Source: Duganella radicis
GTDB taxonomy: Bacteria; Pseudomonadota; Gammaproteobacteria; Burkholderiales; Burkholderiaceae_D
Reading direction: 5' to 3'
NCBI RefSeq assembly: GCF_009720825.1
Contig: NZ_WNKY01000024.1
Location: 22,927-86,926 of the forward strand
Length of the DNA stretch: 64,000 nucleotides
Below, piece by piece: positions 21,907 to 30,502 of this stretch (positions within the stretch are counted from its first letter, which is position 1; each line of letters starts with the position of its first letter). The position numbers and the translations under genes were made by a program. The notes below the pieces were generated by a model that did not search any database, was not told where the DNA came from, and saw nothing but the letters and a program-made list of their open reading frames with translations.

Positions 21907-22664
21907 ACGCGCCCGCCCAGTTGATCCACGCCCGCGTGATGCACGCGCGCCTGCGGCCGGTGTTGAACCGCTTTGTCTACCCGGTGTTTTATGTGCGCCT
22001 GAATCTGGCGCGGCTGGAGGAATGCCAGTCACGCTGGTTTGGCGTCGACCGCCGCCGGCCACTGTCGCTGCGCACGCGCGACTACGGCCCGCGCGACGGC
22101 TCCAGCCTGGAACAATGGATGCGCGCCCAGCTGGCCGCGCACCACATCGCCGCCGATGGGGAGATCTGGCTGCAAACCTTCCCGCGCGTGTTTGGCTACG
22201 CCTTCAACCCGGTCAGCTTCTGGCACTGCCATGACGCGGCCGGCCAGCTGCGCGCGGTGCTGGCCGAGGTCAACAACACCTTCGGCGAAACCCATTGCTA
22301 CCTGCTGCACATCGGCGCTGACGGCACGGCCATCTGCGTCAAGCAGATGCACGTGTCGCCGTTTTGCCCGCTCACGGGCGGCTACCGCTTCCGCTTCCAT
22401 CTGGCCGGCGCGCGCCCGCGCACCGGCATCGACTACCACGACGACCAGGGCCTGCTGATCCGCACCACGCTGTCCGGCCGCGCCGAGCCGCTGCGCGACC
22501 GCACGCTGGCCATGGCCCTGCTGCGCTATCCACTGCTGGGCCTTGGCGTCGTGCTGCGCATTCACTGGCAGGCCTTGCGGCTGTGGATCAAGGGCGTGCC
22601 CTTGTTCCGCAAGCCCCCGCGTCCCGCCACTCACATCACCGTCCACGAGGAGCCGCTCCGATGA
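21903..22664 (+). CDS. DUF1365 family protein
   Basis: The protein has 253 residues without a signal peptide. It contains the family core RFVYPVFYVRLNL, FPRVFGYAFNPVSFWHCHD, VNNTFGETHCYLL and KQMHVSPFCPL. DUF1365 has no proven activity to my knowledge but nearly always lies between an amine-oxidase-like flavoprotein and a Cfa-like methyltransferase, as here. Conserved His, Asn and Cys residues in these blocks suggest a catalytic or metal-binding role. A hydrophobic stretch near residue 205 (ALLRYPLLGLGVVLRIHWQA) may associate with the membrane. It overlaps both neighbours by 4 bp. Confidence 0.9.
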   Translation: MNAPAQLIHARVMHARLRPVLNRFVYPVFYVRLNLARLEECQSRWFGVDRRRPLSLRTRDYGPRDGSSLEQWMRAQLAAHHIAADGEIWLQTFPRVFGYAFNPVSFWHCHDAAGQLRAVLAEVNNTFGETHCYLLHIGADGTAICVKQMHVSPFCPLTGGYRFRFHLAGARPRTGIDYHDDQGLLIRTTLSGRAEPLRDRTLAMALLRYPLLGLGVVLRIHWQALRLWIKGVPLFRKPPRPATHITVHEEPLR

Positions 22665-23866
22665 GCCAAACATTGTCGACCACCGTGCAGACTGCGCCTG
22701 CCGCTGCCCGGCTATTCCTGAATCTGCTGGGCCGCATCAGCCAGGGCCACCTCGAACTGATCACGCCCGACCACACGCGCATGGTGTTTGGCGACGCCCA
22801 CAACGGCCCCGGCGCCACGCTGGAAGTGCACGACTGGCGCGCCTGCGCCCGCATCCTGCGCGCCGGCGATATCGGTCTGGCCGAGGCCTGGGGCGGCGGC
22901 TGGATCGACAGTCCGGATCTGGTGGCGCTGCTGCGGCTGGCCTTGCGCAACGAGGCGGCGCTGGAGCCGGCGTTTTTTGGCGGCGTGCTGGCGCGTTGCT
23001 GGTACCGGCTGCGTCACTGGCTGCGGCCGAATACACGCAACGGCAGCCGCCGTAATATCCATAGCCACTACGATATCGGCAACGATTTCTATCGTCTGTG
23101 GCTCGACCGCAGCTGGACTTATTCGGCGGCGATTTTCGATGGCGATTACAGCATGCCACTGGAGCAAGCGCAGTACCGCAAATATCAACGCGTTATCAAC
23201 ACGCTCGCCCTGCGCGCCGGCGACCGTGTACTGGAAATCGGCTGCGGCTGGGGCGGATTTGCCGAGCATGCGGCGCGCCAGGGCATTCATGTGCATGGCC
23301 TGACGATTTCGCCGTCGCAGTTGCAGATCGCGCAGCAGCGCATTGCGGCGGTGGGCCTGGACCATCTGGCGCGGCTGGAATTGCGCGATTACCGCGATAT
23401 CGATGGCAGTTACGATGCGGTGGTGTCGATCGAGATGTTCGAGGCGGTCGGCGAACGGTATTGGCCGCAGTATTTCGACACCGTGCAGGCGCGGCTCAAG
23501 CCCGGTGGCAAAGCGCTGGTGCAGTCCATCACCATCGGCGAGCGCCACTTCCCGCGCTATCGCAGCAGCACGGACTTCATCCAGCAATACATCTTCCCCG
23601 GCGGGATGCTGCCAAGTGTGGAGCGCTTTGAGCGCGACGCTGCACGTGCCGGCCTGCACAGCGAGGCGCCCTATGCCTTCGGCCGCGACTACGCGGAAAC
23701 GCTGCGGCGCTGGCGCGGCGATTACCACGCCGCGCGCGCGCACGTGATGACGCAAGGGTTCGATGATCACTTCATGCGCATCTGGGATTTGTATTTCGCG
23801 TATTGCGAAGCGGCGTTTGACGAGGGGCGTACCGATGTGGTCCAGTTCCTGCTCCACAAACGCTAG
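22661..23866 (+). CDS. Cyclopropane-fatty-acyl-phospholipid-synthase-like SAM methyltransferase
   Basis: The protein is 401 residues from ATG 22661, overlapping the DUF1365 stop. It has the Cfa N-terminal domain (about 15-115), then HYDIGNDFYRLWLD, the SAM motif LEIGCGWGGFAEHAA (about 191-205) and MFEAVG (Glu 261). Two residues that help hold bicarbonate in E. coli Cfa differ: the Cys of the YSCAY motif is Ala 156 (YSAAIF), and the His before T-I-G is Ile 290. The Glu is kept. The enzyme may therefore methylate an unsaturated acyl chain without forming a cyclopropane ring, as proposed for Cfa-like enzymes of the furan fatty acid pathway. The residue comparison is from memory of E. coli Cfa. 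Confidence 0.88.
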   Translation: MSQTLSTTVQTAPAAARLFLNLLGRISQGHLELITPDHTRMVFGDAHNGPGATLEVHDWRACARILRAGDIGLAEAWGGGWIDSPDLVALLRLALRNEAALEPAFFGGVLARCWYRLRHWLRPNTRNGSRRNIHSHYDIGNDFYRLWLDRSWTYSAAIFDGDYSMPLEQAQYRKYQRVINTLALRAGDRVLEIGCGWGGFAEHAARQGIHVHGLTISPSQLQIAQQRIAAVGLDHLARLELRDYRDIDGSYDAVVSIEMFEAVGERYWPQYFDTVQARLKPGGKALVQSITIGERHFPRYRSSTDFIQQYIFPGGMLPSVERFERDAARAGLHSEAPYAFGRDYAETLRRWRGDYHAARAHVMTQGFDDHFMRIWDLYFAYCEAAFDEGRTDVVQFLLHKR

Positions 23867-24422
23867 GCGTCTGCTGGGCGCGGCGTTGATGCTGGCGGCC
23901 ATGGCCGGCTTGCCCTTGGCGGCCGCCGGCGCAGGCGTCGCCTCTGCTGCGACCGCCACGGCCGACTGGCGCGCGCTGATACCGCAAGCGCAAGCGCTGG
24001 GCGGCGGCGACATGAGCTGGTTCGGCTTTCGCATCTACCGCGCCACGTTGTGGTCGGCCAGCCGCCCGTTCGATGCCACGCAACCGTTCGCGCTGCAACT
24101 GAGCTACTACCGCAGCATCAGCCGCGAACGCCTTGTCCGCACCAGCATCGATGAAATCCGCCGCCTCAGTCCCGCACCTGTCGCCGCTGCGACGCTCACG
24201 CGCTGGGAAGCGCTGCTCGACACGGCGTTCATCGACGTGGCCGAAGGCGACGAACTGACCGGCGTTTATCTGCCCGGCAAAGGCATGCGGCTGTACGACC
24301 GTCAGCGCCTGCTGGCGGAGCTGGACGACGAAACGCTGGCACGCGCCTTCTTCGACATCTGGCTTAATCCGGACAGCCGTGACCGGAAGCTGCGCCAGCG
24401 CCTGATGGGATCTGCGCCATGA
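23835..24422 (+). CDS. Chalcone-isomerase-like family protein
   Basis: The protein is 195 residues from ATG 23835, overlapping the methyltransferase end by 32 bp; GAGGGG at 23822-23827 lies 7 bases before the start. An N-terminal signal or anchor (LLGAALMLAAMAGLPLAAAGAGVASA) is followed by a chalcone-isomerase-like fold (FGFRIYRATLW, LQLSYYRSISRERLV, DELTGVYLPGKGMRLY, FFDIWLNPDSRD). Plant relatives without isomerase activity bind fatty acids, and bacterial ones are found in this operon type. A lipid-binding role in the periplasm is plausible; isomerase activity on flavonoids is unlikely. Confidence 0.82.
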   Translation: MWSSSCSTNARRLLGAALMLAAMAGLPLAAAGAGVASAATATADWRALIPQAQALGGGDMSWFGFRIYRATLWSASRPFDATQPFALQLSYYRSISRERLVRTSIDEIRRLSPAPVAAATLTRWEALLDTAFIDVAEGDELTGVYLPGKGMRLYDRQRLLAELDDETLARAFFDIWLNPDSRDRKLRQRLMGSAP

Positions 24423-25747
24423 GCAACGCCGCCTACGGCCTGCTGGGCGCACCGTTGGCGATGGCGGCACTGCCGCTGTTCGTGCAGCTGCCGGCCTACT
24501 ACGCCACGCATCTGGGCGTCGCGCTGGCGCCGCTCGGCGGCGTGCTGTTTGGGGCGCGCCTGCTGGACATGCTGCAAGATCCGCTGCTCGGCCACCTGCT
24601 CGACCGCACCCAGATGCAACGCCGACGCTGGATGCTGCTGGGCGCGACCGTACTGGCACTCACCTTCGCCGCGCTGTGGCTGCCGCCGCAAGCCGCCGCG
24701 CCGGGCGCATGGTTGGCAGTGATGCTGGTGCTGGCCTACGGCGCCCACAGCCTGGTCAACATCGCCTATCTCGCATGGGGCGCCCAATTGCCCGCAACGA
24801 CCCGGGTGCCGGAGGCCCTTGGTGCGGACGAGGCAACGCCCTCTGAACGCGGCGTCATCGCGACGGGCGCGGCGGTCACACAGCGCGTCTTAAGCCCAAC
24901 GGGCACGAGGGCTGGGGCGCGCGCGCCAGGCGCGCTGGGCGCGATCGCCTGGCGCGAAGGCCTGGGATTGGCCGGCATGTTGGCGGCAAGCCTGATTCCT
25001 GCCGCGATTCTGGCCGGCGACGCGGCGCAGCTGCGCACGCGGCTGGCCGCTTACAGCATCGGCTACGCGCTGCTGCTGTCGATCGCGATGCTGGCCCTGC
25101 TGCGCCACGCACCCGCGCCAGTGCCGCGTGGCGCCGGCGGCGACTGGCGCGAGACGGTGCGCGAAGTCATGCACAACCAAGCCTTGCGCACGCTGCTGCT
25201 GCCTTACTTTATCAACGCGCTGGCGGTGGCGATTCCCGCCACGCTGGCGCTGTTCTACATCAACGACCAACTGGGCGCTCCGCAGCTGGCCGGCATTTTC
25301 CTGGCCTGCTACTTCGGCGCGGCCGCCTGCGGCTTGCCGGCGTGGACCGCGCTGGCGCGCCGACTCGGACCACAGCGCTGCTGGCGGCTCGGCATGCTGC
25401 TGTCAGTCGCCGGCTTCTGCGGCGCGGCGCTGCTGGGGCCGGGCGATCTGCTGGCCTATGGCGCCGTCTGCATCGCCGCCGGCCTGGCGCTGGGCGCGGA
25501 TCTGGCGCTGCCGCCGGCACTGCTGGCCGAAGCGCTGGGCGAACGGCTCGGCCCCGGGGCCGGCTTCGGCCTGTTCACGCTGCTTGGCAAGCTGGCACTC
25601 GCCCTTGCCGGCCTGTCGCTGCCACTGCTCGCCTGGCTGGACTACCAGCCCGGCACCGGCGCCGCAACGCCGCTGGTGCTGGCCTACGCCGTCCTGCCTT
25701 GCCTGCTCAAACTGCTCGCCATCGCCACCTTCAGGAGCCCGACATGA
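24419..25747 (+). CDS. MFS transporter (MFS_2 / glycoside-pentoside-hexuronide-like) with an unusual inserted segment
   Basis: The protein is 442 residues with about 12 membrane helices. Features of the MFS_2 group include an N-terminal half with RLLDMLQDPLLGHLLDRTQ and the conserved W-R-E-G after the cytoplasmic loop. Between TTR and WREG (residues about 130-176, bases 24806-24946) there is a roughly 47-residue, Ala/Gly/Thr-rich segment (VPEALGADEATP to GALGAI) where relatives have only a few residues. The gene overlaps both neighbours by 4 bp. In this operon type the transporter is thought to move or flip a lipid-related compound, but its substrate is not known. Confidence 0.85.
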   Translation: MSNAAYGLLGAPLAMAALPLFVQLPAYYATHLGVALAPLGGVLFGARLLDMLQDPLLGHLLDRTQMQRRRWMLLGATVLALTFAALWLPPQAAAPGAWLAVMLVLAYGAHSLVNIAYLAWGAQLPATTRVPEALGADEATPSERGVIATGAAVTQRVLSPTGTRAGARAPGALGAIAWREGLGLAGMLAASLIPAAILAGDAAQLRTRLAAYSIGYALLLSIAMLALLRHAPAPVPRGAGGDWRETVREVMHNQALRTLLLPYFINALAVAIPATLALFYINDQLGAPQLAGIFLACYFGAAACGLPAWTALARRLGPQRCWRLGMLLSVAGFCGAALLGPGDLLAYGAVCIAAGLALGADLALPPALLAEALGERLGPGAGFGLFTLLGKLALALAGLSLPLLAWLDYQPGTGAATPLVLAYAVLPCLLKLLAIATFRSPT

Positions 25748-26277
25748 AACCGCGATACCTCATCCTGCTGGCCACCATGCTGGCCGGCTGCGCCGGTCCC
25801 GACGTCCAGCAATACAAGTCGGTGCAACCGGCGCTCGATCTGGCCGAATACTTCAACGGCACCACAGACGCCTGGGGCATGTTCCAGCGCAGGAACGGCG
25901 AAGTGGCCAGGTGCTTCCATGTCGAAATCACCGGCGCGCAGGAACAGAACAAGCTGACACTGGACGAGCGCTTCCGCTACGACGACGGCACCAGGCAGCA
26001 GCGCATCTGGAACCTGACACGTGCCGGCGACGGCCTGTGGCACGGCACCGCCGCCGACGTCAAGGGCGAAGCGCAAGGCGAAGTGGCCGGCAACGCCCTG
26101 CGCTGGCAATACACCCTGCTGCTGCCGGTCGACGGCACCACCTACGAAGTCCAGTTCGACGACTGGATGTTCCTGATCGACCGCTGCACCATGATGAACC
26201 GCGCCAGCATGCGCAAGTTCGGCTTTGAAGTAGGCCAGGTCACGCTGACCTTCCGGAGACGCGCATGCGCGCCTTGA
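25744..26277 (+). CDS. DUF3833 family lipoprotein
   Basis: The protein is 177 residues with a lipoprotein signal (LILLATMLAGC, acylated Cys near residue 16). The DUF3833 core includes YFNGTTDAWGMFQRRNGEVARCF, LDERFRYDDGTRQQRIW and the end DDWMFLIDRCTMMNRASMRKFGFEVG. Members have a lipocalin-like beta-barrel outline and occur in the same flavoprotein/Cfa-like operon. It is probably on the outer or inner membrane surface and may bind or pass a modified lipid. The 3' end overlaps the SDR start by 13 bp. Confidence 0.88.
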   Translation: MKPRYLILLATMLAGCAGPDVQQYKSVQPALDLAEYFNGTTDAWGMFQRRNGEVARCFHVEITGAQEQNKLTLDERFRYDDGTRQQRIWNLTRAGDGLWHGTAADVKGEAQGEVAGNALRWQYTLLLPVDGTTYEVQFDDWMFLIDRCTMMNRASMRKFGFEVGQVTLTFRRRACAP

Positions 26278-27041
26278 ACCAGCAGTTGCGCGACTGGGCC
26301 GGACTGCGCGTCTGGGTCATCGGCGCCTCCAGCGGCATCGGCGCGGCGCTGGCCGCCGAGGCGTTGCAAGCCGGCGCCCGCGTGGCGCTGTCCGCCAGAC
26401 GCGGCGAACGCCTGCAAGCCGTCGCCGCCGGCCACCCGCAGGCGCTGGTCGCGCCGTTCGACATCCTCGACGCCCAGGCCTGGCGCCAGCGCCACGCGCA
26501 AATCAACCAACTGTTCGGCGGCATCGACCTGATCGTCTTCTGCGCCGCCGAATACCATCCGGAACGCAGCTGGGAAGTCGATCCCGAGGGCGCCGCCCGC
26601 ACGCTCCAGACCAACCTGGGCAGCGTCTACACCGGCCTGTCCACCGTGCTGCCGGACATGCTGGCGCGCGGCAGCGGCGGCATCGCCATCGTGGCCAGCG
26701 TGGCCGGCTACTTCGGCATGCCCAACGCCAGCGTCTACGGTCCCAGCAAAGCGGCGCTGATCAATCTGGCCGAACTGCTGTACGTCGATCTGCGCCCGCG
26801 CGGCCTGAGCGTCTACCTGATCAACCCCGGCTTCGTGCAAACGCCGCTCACGGCCAAGAACGACTTCGCCATGCCGGCCCTGCAAACACCGCAAGCGGCG
26901 GCACGCGCGATCCGCCGCGGCCTGGCCTCGGGACGCTTCGAAATCCATTTCCCGCGCCGCTTCACGCTGGCGCTTAAACTGGCGCGCTGGCTGCCCTACC
27001 GCCTGCGCTTCCCGCTGATTTCACGACTGGTACGCACATGA
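26265..27041 (+). CDS. Short-chain dehydrogenase/reductase (SDR)
   Basis: The protein is 258 residues with the classical SDR cofactor motif VIGASSGIGAALAAEAL, the catalytic Ser in VASVAGYFG and Y-x3-K in YGPSKAAL. It probably reduces or oxidises a carbonyl/hydroxyl on the operon's lipid product using NAD(P)H. The start overlaps the DUF3833 gene and the stop overlaps the NTF2-like gene, so it is within the coupled operon. Confidence 0.9.
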   Translation: MRALNQQLRDWAGLRVWVIGASSGIGAALAAEALQAGARVALSARRGERLQAVAAGHPQALVAPFDILDAQAWRQRHAQINQLFGGIDLIVFCAAEYHPERSWEVDPEGAARTLQTNLGSVYTGLSTVLPDMLARGSGGIAIVASVAGYFGMPNASVYGPSKAALINLAELLYVDLRPRGLSVYLINPGFVQTPLTAKNDFAMPALQTPQAAARAIRRGLASGRFEIHFPRRFTLALKLARWLPYRLRFPLISRLVRT

Positions 27042-27457
27042 CCCAACTGAACGCCCTGCTCGACTGGTACGCCACGCTGACGCCGCACACCATCAGCCGC
27101 GCCGCCGAATTGTACGCAGCCGACGCCCACTTCCGCGATCCCTTCAATAACGTACGCGGCGTGGACGCCATCGAAACCATCATGCGTCACATGTTCGAGC
27201 ACACCGGGAACCCGCACTTCATCATTCATGAGCGCATGGCGCAGGGAGAACAGGCGTTTGCCACCTGGACCTTCGTCTGCACCTTGCGCGGCCGCGAGTA
27301 CCAGATCGAGGGCGGCTCGCACTTCCGCTTCAACAACGAGGGTCTGGTGACGCTGCACCGCGATTACTGGGATGCGGCGGAAGAATTGCTGCAAAAGCTG
27401 CCGGTGGTCGGCGCGCCGATCCGCTGGCTGCGCCGCCGCCTCAGCGCCACAGCGTGA
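27038..27457 (+). CDS. NTF2-like (SnoaL/ketosteroid-isomerase fold) protein, last gene of the operon
   Basis: The protein is 139 residues with the NTF2-like alpha+beta cone: WYATLTPHTISRAAELYAADAHFRDPFN, FEHTGNPHFII, then FRFNNEGLVTLHRDYWDAAEELLQKLP. Such folds hold small hydrophobic ligands and include isomerases and cyclases; this subgroup recurs at the end of flavoprotein/Cfa-like operons. The last 17 bases overlap the convergent M50-like gene, so no separate terminator is seen. Confidence 0.88.
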   Translation: MTQLNALLDWYATLTPHTISRAAELYAADAHFRDPFNNVRGVDAIETIMRHMFEHTGNPHFIIHERMAQGEQAFATWTFVCTLRGREYQIEGGSHFRFNNEGLVTLHRDYWDAAEELLQKLPVVGAPIRWLRRRLSATA

Positions 27458-27974
27458 CCGCCCACCAGGCCAGAGCGGCAATCAGCAGGTAGGGCCACGA
27501 GCGCAACGAGATTTTCCAGTCGGTGCTCGAGGGCCAGCAGGCGAGGAATTGCGGCGCCACGGCAAACGCCAGCGCCACGTCGACCCACTGGAAATGCAAG
27601 CCAGTGCGCGTGCGCCACCAGGCCACGATAAACGGCAGCACCACCACCACGAATGGCGCCAGCGCCGACGGCGCCGCGTTATACCAGCGCACCCGCGTCA
27701 GGCGCACCGATCCCAGCTCCCAGCCCTGCCCCACGCGGCGTGGAATCACGGTGAACGCGGCCGGCCGCGCCCCCGTCAGCAGCCCGGCGACAAAATGCGC
27801 CAGCTCATGACAGATAGTCCCTGCGACAGTAAAGAGGAAAAAGAAGGGATGCCGCGCCGATAAAGCACGGATCAGCAGCGCCAGCAACAGCGACGGCGCC
27901 AGGTAGAGGAGGATGTCGCGGTGCTCGCACAACCACGAGGGGGCGAGCACGCTACATTCAAACAGGCTGCTCAT
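27441..27974 (-). CDS. M50-like membrane metalloprotease-type protein
   Basis: The protein is 177 residues from ATG 27974, with AGGA 7 bases upstream; an in-frame GTG at 27989 is less likely. It has several membrane helices and the zinc-protease motif HELAH (TICHELAHFVAGLLTG, near residue 61). A second short motif, SSTDW, near residue 157 may supply the third ligand Asp, as in small M50-type proteins. Site-2-type proteases cut within the membrane; the target is unknown. It lies 43 bp downstream of isocitrate dehydrogenase on the same strand, so it may be co-transcribed. Confidence 0.75.
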   Translation of the reverse strand: MSSLFECSVLAPSWLCEHRDILLYLAPSLLLALLIRALSARHPFFFLFTVAGTICHELAHFVAGLLTGARPAAFTVIPRRVGQGWELGSVRLTRVRWYNAAPSALAPFVVVVLPFIVAWWRTRTGLHFQWVDVALAFAVAPQFLACWPSSTDWKISLRSWPYLLIAALAWWAVTLWR

Positions 27975-28017
27975 GCGGCATCCTCGCACGGACGCCGCAG
28001 GCAGTCAATCTTGCTGC

Positions 28018-30249
28018 TTACACCGCGTCCAGGGCGGCGTTGAAGGTCGCGCTTGGGCGCATCACAGCGGCGGTCTTGGCTGGATCCGGATAGTAGTAAC
28101 CACCGATATCCTGGGCCTTGCCCTGCACGCTGTTCAGTTCCGACACGATCTTGGCTTCGTTGTCAGCCAGCTGTTTCGCCAGCGGCGCGAAGTGCGCAGC
28201 CAGTTCCTTGTCTTCGGTCTGCGCGGCCAGGGCTTGTGCCCAGTACATCGACAGGTAGAAGTGGCTGCCGCGGTTATCCAGCTCGCCGGTGCGCGACGAT
28301 GGCGATTTGCTGTTGTCCAGCAGCTTGCCGGTGGCCGCGTCCAGGGTCTTGGCCAGGATTTGCGCCTTGGCGTTGCCTTCCTTGATGCCCAGCTCTTCCA
28401 GCGACACGGCCAGCGCCAGGAATTCGCCCAGCGAATCCCAACGCAGGTGGTTTTCTTCCACCAGCTGCTTCACGTGCTTCGGCGCCGAACCGCCGGCGCC
28501 GGTCTCGTACATGCCGCCGCCCGCCATCAGCGGAACGATGGACAGCATCTTGGCCGAGGTGCCCAGTTCCAGGATCGGGAACAGGTCGGTCAGGTAGTCG
28601 CGCAGAATGTTGCCGGTCACCGAGATGGTGTCCAGGCCGCGCGAGACGCGCTCCAGGGTGTAACGCATGGCGCGCACTTGCGACATGATGGAAATTTCCA
28701 GGCCCTTGGTGTCGTGCTCCTTCAGATACACCTGGACCTTCTTGATCACTTCGTTTTCGTGCGGACGGTACGGGTCCAGCCAGAACACGGCAGGCATGCC
28801 GGAGTTGCGGGCGCGGGTCACGGCCAGTTTCACCCAGTCGCGGATCGGCGCGTCCTTCACCTGGCACATGCGCCAGATGTCGCCCTGCTCCACGGTCTGG
28901 GTCAGCAGCACTTCGCCGGTGTCCAGGTCGGTGATGTTGGCGGTGCCGCCTTCCGGCACTTCGAAGGTCTTGTCGTGCGAACCGTATTCCTCGGCTTGCT
29001 GCGCCATCAGGCCGACGTTAGGCACGGTGCCCATGGTGGTCGGGTCGAAGTTGCCGTGCCATTTGCAGAAGTTGATCATCTCCTGGTAGATACGGGCGAA
29101 GGTCGACTCCGGCATCACGGCCTTGACGTCGGCGGTGCGGCCATCGGCGCCCCACATCTTGCCGCCGATACGGATCATGGCCGGCATCGAGGCGTCGACG
29201 ATCACGTCGTTCGGCGAGTGGAAGTTGGTGATGCCCTTGGCCGAGTCGACCATGGCCAGCTTCGGACGGTGTTCCAGGCAGGCGTGCAGGTCTTTCAGGA
29301 TTTCGTCCTTCTGCGACGCTGGCAGCTTCTCGATCTTTTCGTACAGGTTGACCATGCCGTTGTTGACGTTCACGCCCAGCTCATCGAAGGTCTTGGCGTG
29401 CTTCTGGAACGCGTCCTTGTAGAAGATGCGCACGCAGTGGCCGAACACGATCGGGTGCGACACCTTCATCATGGTCGCCTTCACGTGCAGCGAGAACATC
29501 ACGCCGGTTTTGTAGGCGTCGTCGATTTCCTTCTCGTAGAACTCCAGCAGCGCCTTTTTGCTCATGAACATGGAGTCGATGATCTCGCCGGCTTGCAGCG
29601 CGACCTTCGGTTTCAGCACCAGGGTCTTGCCCGAATCGGTGATCAGTTCCATCTTGACGTTGCGCGGCTTGTCCAGGGTCATGGACTTTTCGCCGTGGTA
29701 GAAGTCGCCGGCATGCATGTGCGACACGTGGGTGCGCGACGCCTGGCTCCATTCGCCCATCGAGTGCGGGTGCTTGCGGGCGTATTCCTTGACCGCTTTC
29801 GGCGCGCGGCGGTCCGAGTTACCTTCGCGCAGCACCGGGTTCACGGCCGAGCCGATGCACTTGCTGTAGCGCGCCTTCAGGGCTTTTTCTTCGTCGGTTT
29901 TTGGATCTTCAGGGAAGTCCGGCAGCTTGTAGCCCTTGCCTTGCAGTTCGCGGATGGCCGCTTGCAGCTGGGCCACCGAAGCCGAGATGTTCGGCAGCTT
30001 GATGATGTTGGCTTCAGGCTTGAGGGTCAGGGCGCCCAGTTCGGACAGGTTGTTCGGTACTTTTTGCTCGTCCGTCAGGAATTCAGGGAACTCGGCCAAC
30101 ACGCGCGCAGCGACCGAAATGTCGCTGGAGACCACGTCGACGCCGGCCGGTGCAGTGAACTTCTTGATGATGGGCAGCAGGGAGTACGTTGCCAGCAGCG
30201 GCGCTTCGTCCGTCAGCGTGTAGATGATCTTCGATTTTTGTGATGCCAT
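28018..30249 (-). CDS. icd: Isocitrate dehydrogenase (NADP+), monomeric type
   Basis: The protein is 743 residues from ATG 30249, chosen over the ATG two codons earlier because GAGGGA (complement of 30256-30261) is then 6 bases away rather than adjacent. Length and sequence match the monomeric IDH family of about 740 residues: SKIIYTLTDEAPLLATYSLLPI at the start, SSDISVAARVLAEFPE, NSDRRAPKAVKEYARKHPH, and KSPSSRTGELDNRGSHFYL near the end. It catalyses oxidative decarboxylation of isocitrate to 2-oxoglutarate in the TCA cycle, yielding NADPH. The upstream 250 bp intergenic region separates it from the divergent MFS gene. Confidence 0.97.
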   Translation of the reverse strand: MASQKSKIIYTLTDEAPLLATYSLLPIIKKFTAPAGVDVVSSDISVAARVLAEFPEFLTDEQKVPNNLSELGALTLKPEANIIKLPNISASVAQLQAAIRELQGKGYKLPDFPEDPKTDEEKALKARYSKCIGSAVNPVLREGNSDRRAPKAVKEYARKHPHSMGEWSQASRTHVSHMHAGDFYHGEKSMTLDKPRNVKMELITDSGKTLVLKPKVALQAGEIIDSMFMSKKALLEFYEKEIDDAYKTGVMFSLHVKATMMKVSHPIVFGHCVRIFYKDAFQKHAKTFDELGVNVNNGMVNLYEKIEKLPASQKDEILKDLHACLEHRPKLAMVDSAKGITNFHSPNDVIVDASMPAMIRIGGKMWGADGRTADVKAVMPESTFARIYQEMINFCKWHGNFDPTTMGTVPNVGLMAQQAEEYGSHDKTFEVPEGGTANITDLDTGEVLLTQTVEQGDIWRMCQVKDAPIRDWVKLAVTRARNSGMPAVFWLDPYRPHENEVIKKVQVYLKEHDTKGLEISIMSQVRAMRYTLERVSRGLDTISVTGNILRDYLTDLFPILELGTSAKMLSIVPLMAGGGMYETGAGGSAPKHVKQLVEENHLRWDSLGEFLALAVSLEELGIKEGNAKAQILAKTLDAATGKLLDNSKSPSSRTGELDNRGSHFYLSMYWAQALAAQTEDKELAAHFAPLAKQLADNEAKIVSELNSVQGKAQDIGGYYYPDPAKTAAVMRPSATFNAALDAV

Positions 30250-30502
30250 GTTCATTCCCTCGTAAACGATCTGTGGAGTAATTCGCCCGTTATTTTAAAC
30301 CTTTGCCCCCCTATTTGTGCAAATGATGCCACTCCGTACATAGGGTTTAATGTCGTCATACAACCATGGGGCGCACCCGCTTGGTGCATTGGGTTAAAAA
30401 TCAACAAGTTAAACGTTTACTAGTGAAGCAAAAGCAGATATCCAGTTGTATGATGTCTGATATCTAGGCTATGATCATCGGACCAAAAGTATGGAGACCC
30501 GC

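Noticed and set aside
27913..30243. Plus-strand open frame of about 776 codons antisense to isocitrate dehydrogenase
   Set aside because: Isocitrate dehydrogenase is certain on the minus strand; the opposite frame is open because of GC bias.
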